Virus record (IMG/VR): IMGVR_UViG_3300027909_000030
Location: 1 to 49,071 of that record
Strand: one strand, 5' to 3'
DNA: 49,071 nt
Source: a virus
The number at the start of each line of letters is the position of its first letter. The first letter of the stretch is position 1. Below, piece after piece: positions 14,941 to 23,454 of the stretch. The notes below the pieces were generated by a model. The model was not told the origin of the DNA, searched no databases, and saw only the letters and a list, made by a program, of their open reading frames with translations. Position numbers and translations under genes: made by a program.

Positions 14941-15981
14941 TTACGGGTAGTACGGCTGGGAAGGTGCGACGGGTCCGGGCTGCTGTCCGCCGGCCTGGGC
15001 GCCCGCCTGGCGCTTCTCGTAGGCGGCGATGGCCTGGTCCTGCTGCTCGGCCGTGAGGTTCCTGAACTTCGCGTAGATGTCGGGGGTCATCCCGGCAATC
15101 GCCTTGCGGCGTCTCTGGAGGGTCGCCCTGCGGCCCTGGATATCGTTCACGATCTGGCCTCGCCCAGGATCGGTGACCGGCATGTAGGCACCGAACGGGT
15201 CCGACGTCGCCTGTAGGTACCGGCCCTCGTCGGCCCGGATCTCGCGGTCGATATCTTCCATGGCCGCTTCCTTGGTCGCCGGTGCCTTCTTGGCTCCCTC
15301 CTGCGCCTTGAACTGCGCCAGCGCCTTCCACTGCGGCTTCGTGTACGGGTAGTCGGCGTTCCCGACGTCGGCCTGCGCCTTCTCGACCTTGTCGACGTAG
15401 TCGAGCTCCTGGCTCGGGCGGTTCTCGACGGCCCTTCTGGCCCGCTCGTACGACCCAGCCTTCTCGAGGTCCGAAGCGACCCCCGCGGCGGCCGACCGCC
15501 GGCGCTCCCCGATCTGCGCCTCCGCCATCGCCCGCTCGTACGGCTCCCGGTGCTGCGAGACGATCATCTCGCGCTGCCACGGCTCGCGCGCGGCCAGCAT
15601 CCCTAGCTTCTCCCTCTTCGAGTACGGGGCGGGCTCGGGCAGGCGGTACGGCTGCGTGAGGCTCTGGAGGTACTGGTCGGCGATGTCCCGGTAGCGGCTC
15701 TCGGGGGCACCCCCGGTCTCCGGCACGCGCTCGGCCTGCTGCGGCGGCCCCGTCGGCTCTTCCTCGGCGCCCATGGCCTGAGCGTACGGACCGGGGGATG
15801 TTCCACGAGGAACCGCCGGGGGGTAGTTCCGATCTCGGAGTCGGCCCATGAGGCCCATCTGCCGGTCGTCGACGGGCGCGGGCCGCGGGCCGCCACGGAT
15901 CATGTCCTCGTAGCCGCCGACGATGTCCTGGCCGCCCGGCTGAAAATCGGAAGGGTCGAGGAAGAACGGTGATCGCGCCAT
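14941..15981 (-). CDS. Putative internal virion protein (346 aa)
   Basis: Begins MARSPFFLDPSDFQPGGQD. It is proline/glycine-rich for the first 110 residues, then mainly helical and charged (EKLGMLAAREPWQREMI, AEAQIGERRRSAAAG, ATLQRRRKAIAGMTPDI), ending in a Gln/Ala-rich tail. No signal peptide or membrane segment. It lies just before the giant transglycosylase gene and after another alanine-rich virion-type protein, the usual position of ejected internal proteins in short-tailed phages. No family recognised; the call rests on context and composition. Confidence 0.5.
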   Translation of the reverse strand: MARSPFFLDPSDFQPGGQDIVGGYEDMIRGGPRPAPVDDRQMGLMGRLRDRNYPPAVPRGTSPGPYAQAMGAEEEPTGPPQQAERVPETGGAPESRYRDIADQYLQSLTQPYRLPEPAPYSKREKLGMLAAREPWQREMIVSQHREPYERAMAEAQIGERRRSAAAGVASDLEKAGSYERARRAVENRPSQELDYVDKVEKAQADVGNADYPYTKPQWKALAQFKAQEGAKKAPATKEAAMEDIDREIRADEGRYLQATSDPFGAYMPVTDPGRGQIVNDIQGRRATLQRRRKAIAGMTPDIYAKFRNLTAEQQDQAIAAYEKRQAGAQAGGQQPGPVAPSQPYYP

Positions 15982-15984
15982 CGC

Positions 15985-16932
15985 CTACCCGTAGACGTTC
16001 CGCTGGTCCTTCTTGCTGACGAACGGGTTGTTGTCGGTCCCCTGCAGCCACAGCCAGTCACGGTAGGCGTCGCCGAGGCCCTGCGTGACTCCGGTGAGCG
16101 TGGACGGCCGCGGGACGTACTGGTAGGGGGCGCCGAGGCTGGCGCTGATCTGGGCCGACCGCGTCTGGTTGGCGGCGTCCCGGGCCGCCCCTTCGTTCTC
16201 CGACCAGTACCGCCTCATGTTCTCGCCGATCTGCGCCTGGCGGCCCGTCCGGATGGCGCTGCGGCCGGCCAGCGCGAGACCGCTCCCCGAGAGCCCCCGG
16301 CGCGCGACGTCGGTGTCGAACGCCTGCATCGCGTTCTGCTCCCCGATCGCGGCGCGGTCCTGCTCGCCGACGAGCCACGGCCGGTTCGTGTCCTGAAACT
16401 CCTTGCGGTACCGCTCGTAGTTCGCGATGTACGCATCCGGTGACGCGAAGCCGAGCGTCTCGGCCCGCTGCCGCTCGATACCCTTCTGGACGCCCTTGGC
16501 CTGCTTGGCCCCCGCGCGCGCCTCGAGGAATCCCTGGACGACCGGGATGCCATGGAGGATGAGCTGCTTCCAGTCGAAGCCACCGCCGGGCTGCTGACCG
16601 CCCCCGCCTGGCTCGCCGTTCCCGAAGTCCATCCCGCCATTCGGCTGAAACGGATCTGTGTTGCCGAAGTCGAACGGGGTGGGGTTCTGGTTCACGAACG
16701 TCGGCGGATTGCCGGTCGGGAAGTTCTGCGCGCCGGGCGGCTGGTAGTTCGGCGAGCCCCCGCTCGGCAGCGGCGCGCCGCTTCTCTGCTGCATCAGGCT
16801 GGCCGCCCTGGAGGGGTTCGCGGCGGCCCAGGCGTTCCACGCCGCGTCGATCGCCTGGCGGTTCTGCTGATAGAGCTGCTGCAGGTACGGCGTGTTGTAC
16901 ATCCACGGCGGGCGCGGGATCTGCTCAGGCAT
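15985..16932 (-). CDS. Putative internal virion protein, T7 gp14-like position (315 aa)
   Basis: Starts MPEQIPRPPWMYNTPYLQQL, with a Pro/Asn/Gly/Gln-rich first 120 residues, followed by FDWKQLILHGIPVVQGFLEARAG and a helical, Gln/Ala-rich region with QNAMQAFDTDVARRGLSGSG and a conserved-looking RSGLALAGRSA pattern. The pattern of a short amphipathic segment followed by Ala/Gln/Gly-rich helices resembles small ejected proteins that line the DNA translocation channel in podoviruses. A sigma70-like promoter candidate lies 57-84 bases upstream. The preceding gap of 90 bases is unusually large for this region. Confidence 0.5.
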   Translation of the reverse strand: MPEQIPRPPWMYNTPYLQQLYQQNRQAIDAAWNAWAAANPSRAASLMQQRSGAPLPSGGSPNYQPPGAQNFPTGNPPTFVNQNPTPFDFGNTDPFQPNGGMDFGNGEPGGGGQQPGGGFDWKQLILHGIPVVQGFLEARAGAKQAKGVQKGIERQRAETLGFASPDAYIANYERYRKEFQDTNRPWLVGEQDRAAIGEQNAMQAFDTDVARRGLSGSGLALAGRSAIRTGRQAQIGENMRRYWSENEGAARDAANQTRSAQISASLGAPYQYVPRPSTLTGVTQGLGDAYRDWLWLQGTDNNPFVSKKDQRNVYG

Positions 16933-16988
16933 CGTGGCGCTCCGCGGGTGAGGTCAGTCGGCCCGTCGGCCGGGTGGTCTCTGGGGTG

Positions 16989-17016
16989 ATTCTACGCCAT
17001 TTCCGGGCCAGTGCAA
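16989..17016 (-). promoter_or_regulatory. Candidate sigma70 promoter ahead of the internal virion genes
   Basis: Read leftwards: TTGCAC (17016-17011), 16-base spacer, TAGAAT (16994-16989), in one of the few real gaps between genes here. The spacer ends AAATGGCG just before the -10, like the AATGG(C)G block ahead of the -10 in the two promoters at 3150-3249. No TTGAC-N5-GTCAA palindrome is present. Confidence 0.45.
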
Positions 17017-17022
17017 GTCGCC

Positions 17023-17280
17023 TCACGACGCATTGCCTCCCAGGCCCGGCTCGTTCGCTGCGATGTCCGCCTCGAGCGCGCCACGCAGCCCGTTGAACTG
17101 CGAGACACGGTTGCGGAGCGCCGTCAGCCGCGTCCCCTCGTAGGTGATGTCCTGCTCGTCGCCATTCTCGAAGCGGAGATGGACGACGACCCTGTTTGAC
17201 TTGTAGTTGACTCCGACCCACTCGATCTCGTAGGTGTTGTCGTCGGGCCGAACGCGCGTCTGTGTCAGAGTGACGGTCAT
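17023..17280 (-). CDS. Hypothetical small protein (85 aa)
   Basis: Starts MTVTLTQTRVRPDDNTYEIE and is predominantly beta-strand (WVGVNYKSNRVVVHLRFENG, DITYEGTRLTALR), with a helical end (LRGALEADIAANE). It lies between the repeat-containing tail fibre gene (four-base overlap) and the promoter candidate, so it is likely a small tail or chaperone-like protein. No family recognised. Confidence 0.55.
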   Translation of the reverse strand: MTVTLTQTRVRPDDNTYEIEWVGVNYKSNRVVVHLRFENGDEQDITYEGTRLTALRNRVSQFNGLRGALEADIAANEPGLGGNAS

Positions 17281-19037
17281 GCGCTGCTCCCATCCACGAT
17301 GAGGCCCGTGGCGGCCAAGGCGGTCAGCAGGGAGGCGAGGGCCGCGTTCCCGCCCCGGCTGCCGGTGACCGTTGCCTGCGTGACCGGCGCCGTGGCGTAG
17401 AACCCCACGTTCGCGCCGTCATGGTTCAGGGCGCCGTCGATCTCAGCTTCGCCGGTCGTGTGAACCTTTCCGGTGATCTGGACCTCTCCGCTCCCCACGA
17501 GGTCCGGGTCGATGATCATGTTCGTCCCGTCGTAGGAGATCGTCGCGTCGTTCCCCGTCCCGAACTTCATGAGGACGTTGTCGTCCATCCGGGTCGGGCC
17601 CTTGAAGTAGACGTGGCCGGTCCCGACGACATCCGGATCGATGATGAGCTCGGTCCCGTCGTAGTAGATCTCGGCGTCGAGGCCCGTGCCCAGAATGTGC
17701 TTGGAGTTGTCGTTCATCACGGTGCCGGTGAAGAAGGAGGCATCGTTGCCGAAGAAGGACCACTTGTTCGTCCCGACGCCGTGGGCGGCAGCGTAGAAGC
17801 CGACGGCCGTCGTTGGCGTCCCGGTGGTCGCTCCCAGAGCGTAGTAGCCGGTCCGCTGTCCCGTCCCGCGCGGGAGAGCGCCGCAGTAGAACCCTTCCGT
17901 ATTGACAGCCTCGCCGCCCGGGTCTGCCGTGCTGCTGGGGTCAACCCACACGCCCCGGCGGATGGTGTCGCCAATCGTTGGCATCATGAAGCGGGCGGTA
18001 TAGGCGTTGGTGACCGTGCCGAATGTGCCGACGGTGGGCCAACCGCTGATGCGGACTGCGTAGATGTCGGTGATGACCGTGCTCGCCCCAGAGGGGCAGG
18101 CCATCGCTCCGCTCAACAGGCCGATCTCGGTCCAAGTGTAGGCGTTGGACCCCATGCTGCCGGTGCTGTAGACCAGCCGCATCACCTGGACCGTTTCTCC
18201 CGAGTAGGTCGGCAGAGTCGAGGTCTGAGTGATGTTGAACTCGCCCGAGCGGTGCGTGATGCCGGTATAGGTGGTCGCAACGTTGTAGGTGACCTGGCTG
18301 AACAGGCCGTGACTCAGCACGGTGCCGACATTCGATGTCTGGGCGCTGAAGTTGACGACTCGGCCGATGACGGCTCCCGTCGCCCCTCCGGCGCCAGCCC
18401 AGAACGGGAACGTGATCTGATCGCTCGCGGAGCGCAGGTTGAGAACCCCGAGGCTCCCAAGTACGGTGATGTCCGTCCCGTCGTCGGATGCCGTCACCGT
18501 GGCGAGGCTGCCGAGCGTCTGGAGGGTCGGAGGAAACTTGTGGACGTGATCGCGTCGCGCCGCGAAGGCCGCCGACCCTGTCGCCGCAGCTGACGCCAGA
18601 GCTGCTGGCACCGTCGTATCGAATATCGGCAACGTCGCGTCCACGCGCACGAGGCTGTTGCTCGAGCCTTCCGCGGCCGCCGTCCCGAGCGTGAACGCCG
18701 GTGCCGCCGTCGCGACGTCGTGACTGTGGTCGTTCCGGGAGAAGGACGTTCCGACGCCGACCGAGTTCGACGACGTGCCACCGAGGATGGAGATCGGCGC
18801 CGCGGTCGCGAGCGGGTCGGCCCCGCCCGGGCGGTGCGTCGGGGCGTGCAGTCCGACGCTCGAGGCGCCGGTCGAGAGCGTGATTTCCTTGATAGCCCGC
18901 TGCGAGTCGCCGAGCGATAGCAGGATCTCGACGATGGCCGCGTCGACCTCCGCGCCCCAGCGGTTCACTTCGTTCGGCGACGTGAACGCCTTCAGGCGCT
19001 TCTTGTGCGCGCGCGGGATGCGGATCGTCGTCGTCAT
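17277..19037 (-). CDS. Tail fibre protein with histidine-containing repeats (586 aa)
   Basis: Starts MTTTIRIPRAHKKRLKAF with a basic helical N-terminus. LHAPTHRPGGADPL (about residue 65) is a repeat motif widespread in phage tail fibres, and FSRNDHSHD and ARRDHVHKF repeat the D-H-x-H theme. Such histidines typically line metal-binding trimeric rods. The C-terminal part holds two internal repeats, AEIYYDGTELIIDPDVVGTG and ATISYDGTNMIIDPDLVGSG, and closes with GFYATAPVTQATV and a leucine-rich GLIVDG tail often found at the ends of virion fibre proteins. The whole resembles a trimeric beta-rich fibre. It lies next to the nozzle gene. Confidence 0.65.
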   Translation of the reverse strand: MTTTIRIPRAHKKRLKAFTSPNEVNRWGAEVDAAIVEILLSLGDSQRAIKEITLSTGASSVGLHAPTHRPGGADPLATAAPISILGGTSSNSVGVGTSFSRNDHSHDVATAAPAFTLGTAAAEGSSNSLVRVDATLPIFDTTVPAALASAAATGSAAFAARRDHVHKFPPTLQTLGSLATVTASDDGTDITVLGSLGVLNLRSASDQITFPFWAGAGGATGAVIGRVVNFSAQTSNVGTVLSHGLFSQVTYNVATTYTGITHRSGEFNITQTSTLPTYSGETVQVMRLVYSTGSMGSNAYTWTEIGLLSGAMACPSGASTVITDIYAVRISGWPTVGTFGTVTNAYTARFMMPTIGDTIRRGVWVDPSSTADPGGEAVNTEGFYCGALPRGTGQRTGYYALGATTGTPTTAVGFYAAAHGVGTNKWSFFGNDASFFTGTVMNDNSKHILGTGLDAEIYYDGTELIIDPDVVGTGHVYFKGPTRMDDNVLMKFGTGNDATISYDGTNMIIDPDLVGSGEVQITGKVHTTGEAEIDGALNHDGANVGFYATAPVTQATVTGSRGGNAALASLLTALAATGLIVDGSSA

Positions 19038-19038
19038 G

Positions 19039-21027
19039 CTACAGGGCCTTCCCCCACGGCTCGACCTCGGCTTCCATCGACGACACCGACCTGTCCGTCC
19101 CGGCCACGTTCTCGGAGATCTTCACGCGGACGTGCGTCCCGGAGTTCCAGATGCCGCCGCGGTACGTCCTCGTCTTGGACCGCTCGACCGTCGATGTCCC
19201 GAACGCCTCGGTGCCGGCATTCGTCTGCTTCGAGACGTTGGTCATCGTCACGGGCCGGAGCTGGTCGCGCTTCGACAGGGCGTACTCGACCGCCGGGGCG
19301 TCGTCGTCCGTCCCGTCCATCGCCAGGAAGACCCGGCCGACACGCTTCCGCGACGTCTCCGTCCCGAGGTTCTGGTCGCCGGTCTCCGCTTCCCAGTTGA
19401 TCGTCCCCTGGGCGTTCTCGTACAGGCTCGCGTCGGTCGGTTCCTGGTCCTCGAGGTAGACGTTGCCGCTCGAGGCGGTGTCCCCCGTGTACAGCCGCGT
19501 CTCCGTGTTGACCTGGTGCGCCACGGCCGCCGCCCCCGCCCGGAAGTGAATCGGCCCGGTCCACTTCCCCAGACCGTTCTCCTTCATGTGGAACGGGTGG
19601 TAGTGGTAGATGAAGGCGATGTCGTTGGTCAGCGACGACGCCGACGGCACCATCAGGACGACGATGAAGTACTTCGGGAACGCCTTGGCGATGGCGAGGT
19701 TCATCGCGTCGAAGTTGACGAGGCTCCGGTCCCAGTTGAGGTCCTGCCCGATCGGGATGGTCTGGTAGCCGTCGGTCACGAACGGCCCGCGCGAGCTCAG
19801 GTAGAACAGCCGGTTGTTCGGCGCCCCGACCCCGAAGTTGACCACCGACCGCTTCGCGACGCAGCCGTGGTCGTCCGTGACGAGCTGGCGCGACGCCAGG
19901 CCGACTCCGAACCCTGGATCCGTGACTCTCGGGAGTGTGTCGTGCCGGAAGATGCTGTTGAGCGTGAAGGCGATGAGCCGGTCGTTCGCGACCCCCATCC
20001 CCGACACCTTGTCGCCGCGGGCGTTCTCCTCGCGCAGGAAGTGGACGGGGGAGAACTGCTCCGGCTTGTCCGACTGGCTGTAGTAGATGTCCTGCGGGAA
20101 CGACGGGATGCCGGAGACGAGCAGGCTGTTCTCGAACATGCAGATGATGTCGCCGTTCGGGGGCGTCCCGTTGACCGTGATGTAGTTCCCGGCGAGGGGC
20201 GACCCCACCATCGGGAGCGTCGGCCGGGTCGACAGGAAGGCGTCGTCGACAGTGTCGAAGCCCCAGACGTCGTTGTTCGTGGCCGCGGGCGCGCCGGCGT
20301 CCGTGTTCGTCCCGTCGTAGTAGTACGAGGTCACGGTCTGGCTGGCGATCTCGGCCAGGAGGTAGAAGACCGAGCCGCCCGACTGCGTCCTGTAGATCCG
20401 GAACTTCGTCACGGTGTTGACTCTGGCTGGCAGCGTCAGTTTGAACGTGTCGCCCGCCGCCGTGGATGCCTTCACCACGACCGTCGATGACGCGCTCTCG
20501 ATATCCAGCGTGGGGTCATACTCGGTGTAGGCGTACTGGAACGTCGTCCCGGTCGGGTACAGGGTGTCGGTGTTCGCGAGGATGGAGACGGTCGGAGCCC
20601 CGGGGCTCGTCAGGCCGAGGTCGCGGGTGTTGCCGGTGCCGGTCCAGACCTGCGGCGTGTTGATGCCGTCGAACCAGTAGGCGCGGTCGGCCCCGTTGTA
20701 GTAGGCACACTCCGCGCGCCCGGCCGCGGACGCCAGCGTCTTGCGCGTCGTCCAGGCCCCGGTTGCGCCGACTGGTGCCGTCGCGAGCGTCGTCCCAGCG
20801 GCGCCGACGAGGAAGGCCCCGGCGCTTCGGAACTGGATGAAGTCGAGCCCTGCGATCCCAGCCGACCCGAAGGCCCCGAACAGCGACCGGCCCCAGATCT
20901 TGTGGAGGTCGATGGACTCGGGGCGGTAGTACGAGTTCCGGCCGATGCGGAGCTCGCCCGGCTTGAGGCCGTCGGGCGACGACCCGAGGTTGATACCCTG
21001 GTCGAAGCGAATCGGGACGGGGTGCAT
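19039..21027 (-). CDS. Tail nozzle/tubular-like virion protein (662 aa)
   Basis: Starts MHPVPIRFDQGINLGSSPDG with the D-x-G-I/L-N motif common at the N-terminus of podovirus tail nozzle proteins. It continues with WFDGINTPQVW, a fibronectin-like insert (FQYAYTEYDPTLD, VTKFRIYRTQSGG) and blade-like repeats (NDRLIAFTLNSIF, NNRLFYLSSRGPF), consistent with a beta-propeller. Length (about 70 kDa) fits P22 gp10-type or T7 gp12-type nozzles. It would cap the short tail below the adaptor and contact the tailspikes encoded next door. Family assignment is by layout; detailed homology is not tested. Confidence 0.6.
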   Translation of the reverse strand: MHPVPIRFDQGINLGSSPDGLKPGELRIGRNSYYRPESIDLHKIWGRSLFGAFGSAGIAGLDFIQFRSAGAFLVGAAGTTLATAPVGATGAWTTRKTLASAAGRAECAYYNGADRAYWFDGINTPQVWTGTGNTRDLGLTSPGAPTVSILANTDTLYPTGTTFQYAYTEYDPTLDIESASSTVVVKASTAAGDTFKLTLPARVNTVTKFRIYRTQSGGSVFYLLAEIASQTVTSYYYDGTNTDAGAPAATNNDVWGFDTVDDAFLSTRPTLPMVGSPLAGNYITVNGTPPNGDIICMFENSLLVSGIPSFPQDIYYSQSDKPEQFSPVHFLREENARGDKVSGMGVANDRLIAFTLNSIFRHDTLPRVTDPGFGVGLASRQLVTDDHGCVAKRSVVNFGVGAPNNRLFYLSSRGPFVTDGYQTIPIGQDLNWDRSLVNFDAMNLAIAKAFPKYFIVVLMVPSASSLTNDIAFIYHYHPFHMKENGLGKWTGPIHFRAGAAAVAHQVNTETRLYTGDTASSGNVYLEDQEPTDASLYENAQGTINWEAETGDQNLGTETSRKRVGRVFLAMDGTDDDAPAVEYALSKRDQLRPVTMTNVSKQTNAGTEAFGTSTVERSKTRTYRGGIWNSGTHVRVKISENVAGTDRSVSSMEAEVEPWGKAL

Positions 21028-23453
21028 CAGGTCACGTTCGAGAAGCCGGTTTCAACCCAATCGGCGACGGTAGAGTCGAAGCGTACGCGCAAGCTGTCCC
21101 TTGGGCCGATGGCCCGCGACGCCGCCCCGAGACGCAAGTTGCTGCTCGCCAGAGAGCCCTGGTCCTGCACGGTGATCACGTCCGTCGGGTCCACGTTCAT
21201 GATTTCGATTTCCTGCCCGTTGTAGTAGCCGTCGAGGATAGTCGGCGCGCTCGTCAGCGTGTAGGAATTGTCGGCCGTCAGGAGTATCCGGTCGGCGCTT
21301 GGCGTGATCGCGTTGCCGACGGCCGTGATGTTTCGCGTGATGCCATCGTTCGGGACGTTCCGGCGCAGGAATACGCCAGTCGCCGTCCCGAGGGGGCCGG
21401 TGATGCCACCCGTGGCGTTGCCACGGCAGTCGTTGTCCTCGATGATCGAATCGTTGGGACCTGGGTTGCCGCCGCTCCCGATGATGATCCCGTAGTCCTG
21501 GGTCTGGGTGCCCTGGTCATCGAAGCAGCGGTTCCCGCGCACCGTAATGTTCTGGATGGTTCCGCCGTAGTTGGGGCCGACATTGATGCCGTAGGACTTG
21601 AGGGCGGCGCTGACCCCGTTGTTCTTCGAGACGTTGTTCACGATCTGGACGTTCTTGCAGGCGTAGACGGTGTTCGGCCCGATACTGATGCCGCCCTCTT
21701 GGGAAGGCGTGGGGGCGCTGGCAGACGTGTCCTGCTTCACGCAACGGTCAACCTCGTTGGGTCCAACGACCCCATCCTTGGCCCCCACGACGAGGATCCC
21801 GTCCCGTCCGCAGTTCTTCACCACGTTCCCGGTCACCGAGAAGCCAGCGATGCCAGTCCCAATCGCGATCCCGCGGAACTGATCGGCCGGTTGAGCCCCA
21901 GAGGAGTCGAGTCCGTTGATGGAGTTCCCTGTCACAGTCACGCCGGTCATGTAGTACACGCCGGTAGTGATAAGGCCACCGAGCGCGATGGCGCTGTCCG
22001 CCAGCGACAGGGCGAATCCCCTGACAGTGTTCCCGGTGACGGACACGGCGTCGATGGTCCCGGTGTCGCCGGCGTTGATCGCGCCTATCGCCATCGCCGT
22101 CTTTCCTGAATCCACGATGGCATTGCCAGATACGTTGATCCCAACGATGCTCGCGGCGCCCTGAATACGACAGAAGATGTTGGACTGCGCGATGTTCTTG
22201 AGCCGATTGCGCTGCACGGCCCAGTTGTACAGCGTGCCGCCGAGCGACCCCTCCAGCTTGATAGCGCCCCACCCGTCGATCGCGTTCTCTGAGGCATCGA
22301 CGTTGTCGCAGTCGAACACCTGGAACGAGTTGTAGGTCTGCTGACCGCCGGGACCTACGACCGTGTTGTCCTTCACTCTGATGCGCGCGCCCTTGCTGGC
22401 GCTCGTCTGCACCTTGACCAGATCGGACACGCGGTTCGTGAGGTTGATCCAGCGGTTGCGTTCGATGTCGATGTCGGTGCAGCCGCCCGTGAGTTCAATG
22501 TCCCTCACGGTGGTCGCGCGGCTGTTGTTGTCGAAAGTGATGTCGCGGATGCTCACACGCGACAGGGCGCTTCCGGCGTCCTTGAAGATGTTGACGCCGT
22601 CGAGCGATGCGCCGCGCTGAATGGTCGCTCCGTTCCCGATGATCGTCAGGTTGCTCTTCAGGGTAATCGCAGCGGTCGGCAGGTAGATAAGCGGACCGCT
22701 CAGAACAACGGTGCCACCGGCCGACAGATCGTTGATCGCCTCTTGGATTCCACCCGTGGACGACCCTGACGCGAAGGAGTCGGCGAACCGCACTTCTCCA
22801 GCCATGACGCCGTTGTAGCGCATGAAGTTGCGCTCGACGCCGAGGTTGCGCCAGGACTTCAACTTCGCCCCCGCCACCGTCATCGCAAACCGCGTGTCCT
22901 CGGTGTGCGCGACCGCCGTCGCCCCGTCCCGCTCGCCGCTGTACACGACCGACGGCGCCTCCCCCGCGATCACGACGACCTGGTACAGCCGCGGTGTCGC
23001 CCCGGCACCCGACGCGAGGATGTGGTACGCCCCGCCCTCCGTCCAGAGTGGCGTCAGGCCGCCCGACGTCGCAATCGACCCGAAGGCGTCGGAGGTCAAC
23101 GGTTGCGACACGGAGGCCCCGCCCTGGTCGTCGGAGTAGATCGTCGGCTGATTGTTCGACGGGACGATGCGCTGGTTGTTCAGGACCGACAGGACGCCGA
23201 CGAAGCCGCTGATCTGCATCGTCGTCAGGGTCACGGCCGTCACCGAGAAGACCGTCGCGCTGTCGTTCTCGAGGAAGACCGTGTCCCCAACGATGATTTT
23301 TCCAGGGTGACGAATTGCCAAGGTTAAAGGCGCCGATCCGCTTTGCGAGCCGTCGATCGTCGCCCCCTCGCGGAACACTTCGACGGACGCGCCGACGACA
23401 AGATTCGACTGCACGTCCATGAGGGTGTGGTCGAGAGGTCCGAGCTGCGGCAT
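21027..23453 (-). CDS. Tailspike with right-handed beta-helix (808 aa)
   Basis: Residues 1-220 form an attachment region with PTIYSDDQGGASVSQPLTSD, strikingly like the fibre gene at 27774-29042. A NNLTIIGNG-type cap region (KSNLTIIGNGATIQRG) then leads into many pectate-lyase-like coils with N-x-(V/I)-x-(G/D)-N ladders (VSGNAIVDSG, VTGNTVRGF, VTGNSINGL, VTGNVVKNCG). The C-terminus has TADNSYTLTSAPTILDG and ends with a beta domain. Such spikes bind or degrade surface polysaccharides and set host range. The catalytic residues cannot be assigned by eye. Confidence 0.75.
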   Translation of the reverse strand: MPQLGPLDHTLMDVQSNLVVGASVEVFREGATIDGSQSGSAPLTLAIRHPGKIIVGDTVFLENDSATVFSVTAVTLTTMQISGFVGVLSVLNNQRIVPSNNQPTIYSDDQGGASVSQPLTSDAFGSIATSGGLTPLWTEGGAYHILASGAGATPRLYQVVVIAGEAPSVVYSGERDGATAVAHTEDTRFAMTVAGAKLKSWRNLGVERNFMRYNGVMAGEVRFADSFASGSSTGGIQEAINDLSAGGTVVLSGPLIYLPTAAITLKSNLTIIGNGATIQRGASLDGVNIFKDAGSALSRVSIRDITFDNNSRATTVRDIELTGGCTDIDIERNRWINLTNRVSDLVKVQTSASKGARIRVKDNTVVGPGGQQTYNSFQVFDCDNVDASENAIDGWGAIKLEGSLGGTLYNWAVQRNRLKNIAQSNIFCRIQGAASIVGINVSGNAIVDSGKTAMAIGAINAGDTGTIDAVSVTGNTVRGFALSLADSAIALGGLITTGVYYMTGVTVTGNSINGLDSSGAQPADQFRGIAIGTGIAGFSVTGNVVKNCGRDGILVVGAKDGVVGPNEVDRCVKQDTSASAPTPSQEGGISIGPNTVYACKNVQIVNNVSKNNGVSAALKSYGINVGPNYGGTIQNITVRGNRCFDDQGTQTQDYGIIIGSGGNPGPNDSIIEDNDCRGNATGGITGPLGTATGVFLRRNVPNDGITRNITAVGNAITPSADRILLTADNSYTLTSAPTILDGYYNGQEIEIMNVDPTDVITVQDQGSLASSNLRLGAASRAIGPRDSLRVRFDSTVADWVETGFSNVT

Positions 23454-23454
23454 C

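Noticed and set aside
9648-15056. A 1,802-codon open frame on the plus strand across the giant gene
   Set aside because: It is the antisense shadow of a GC-rich gene: low-complexity Arg/Gly/Val/Asp/Leu/His protein, no ribosome-binding site, no domain, and no plus-strand gene anywhere else.
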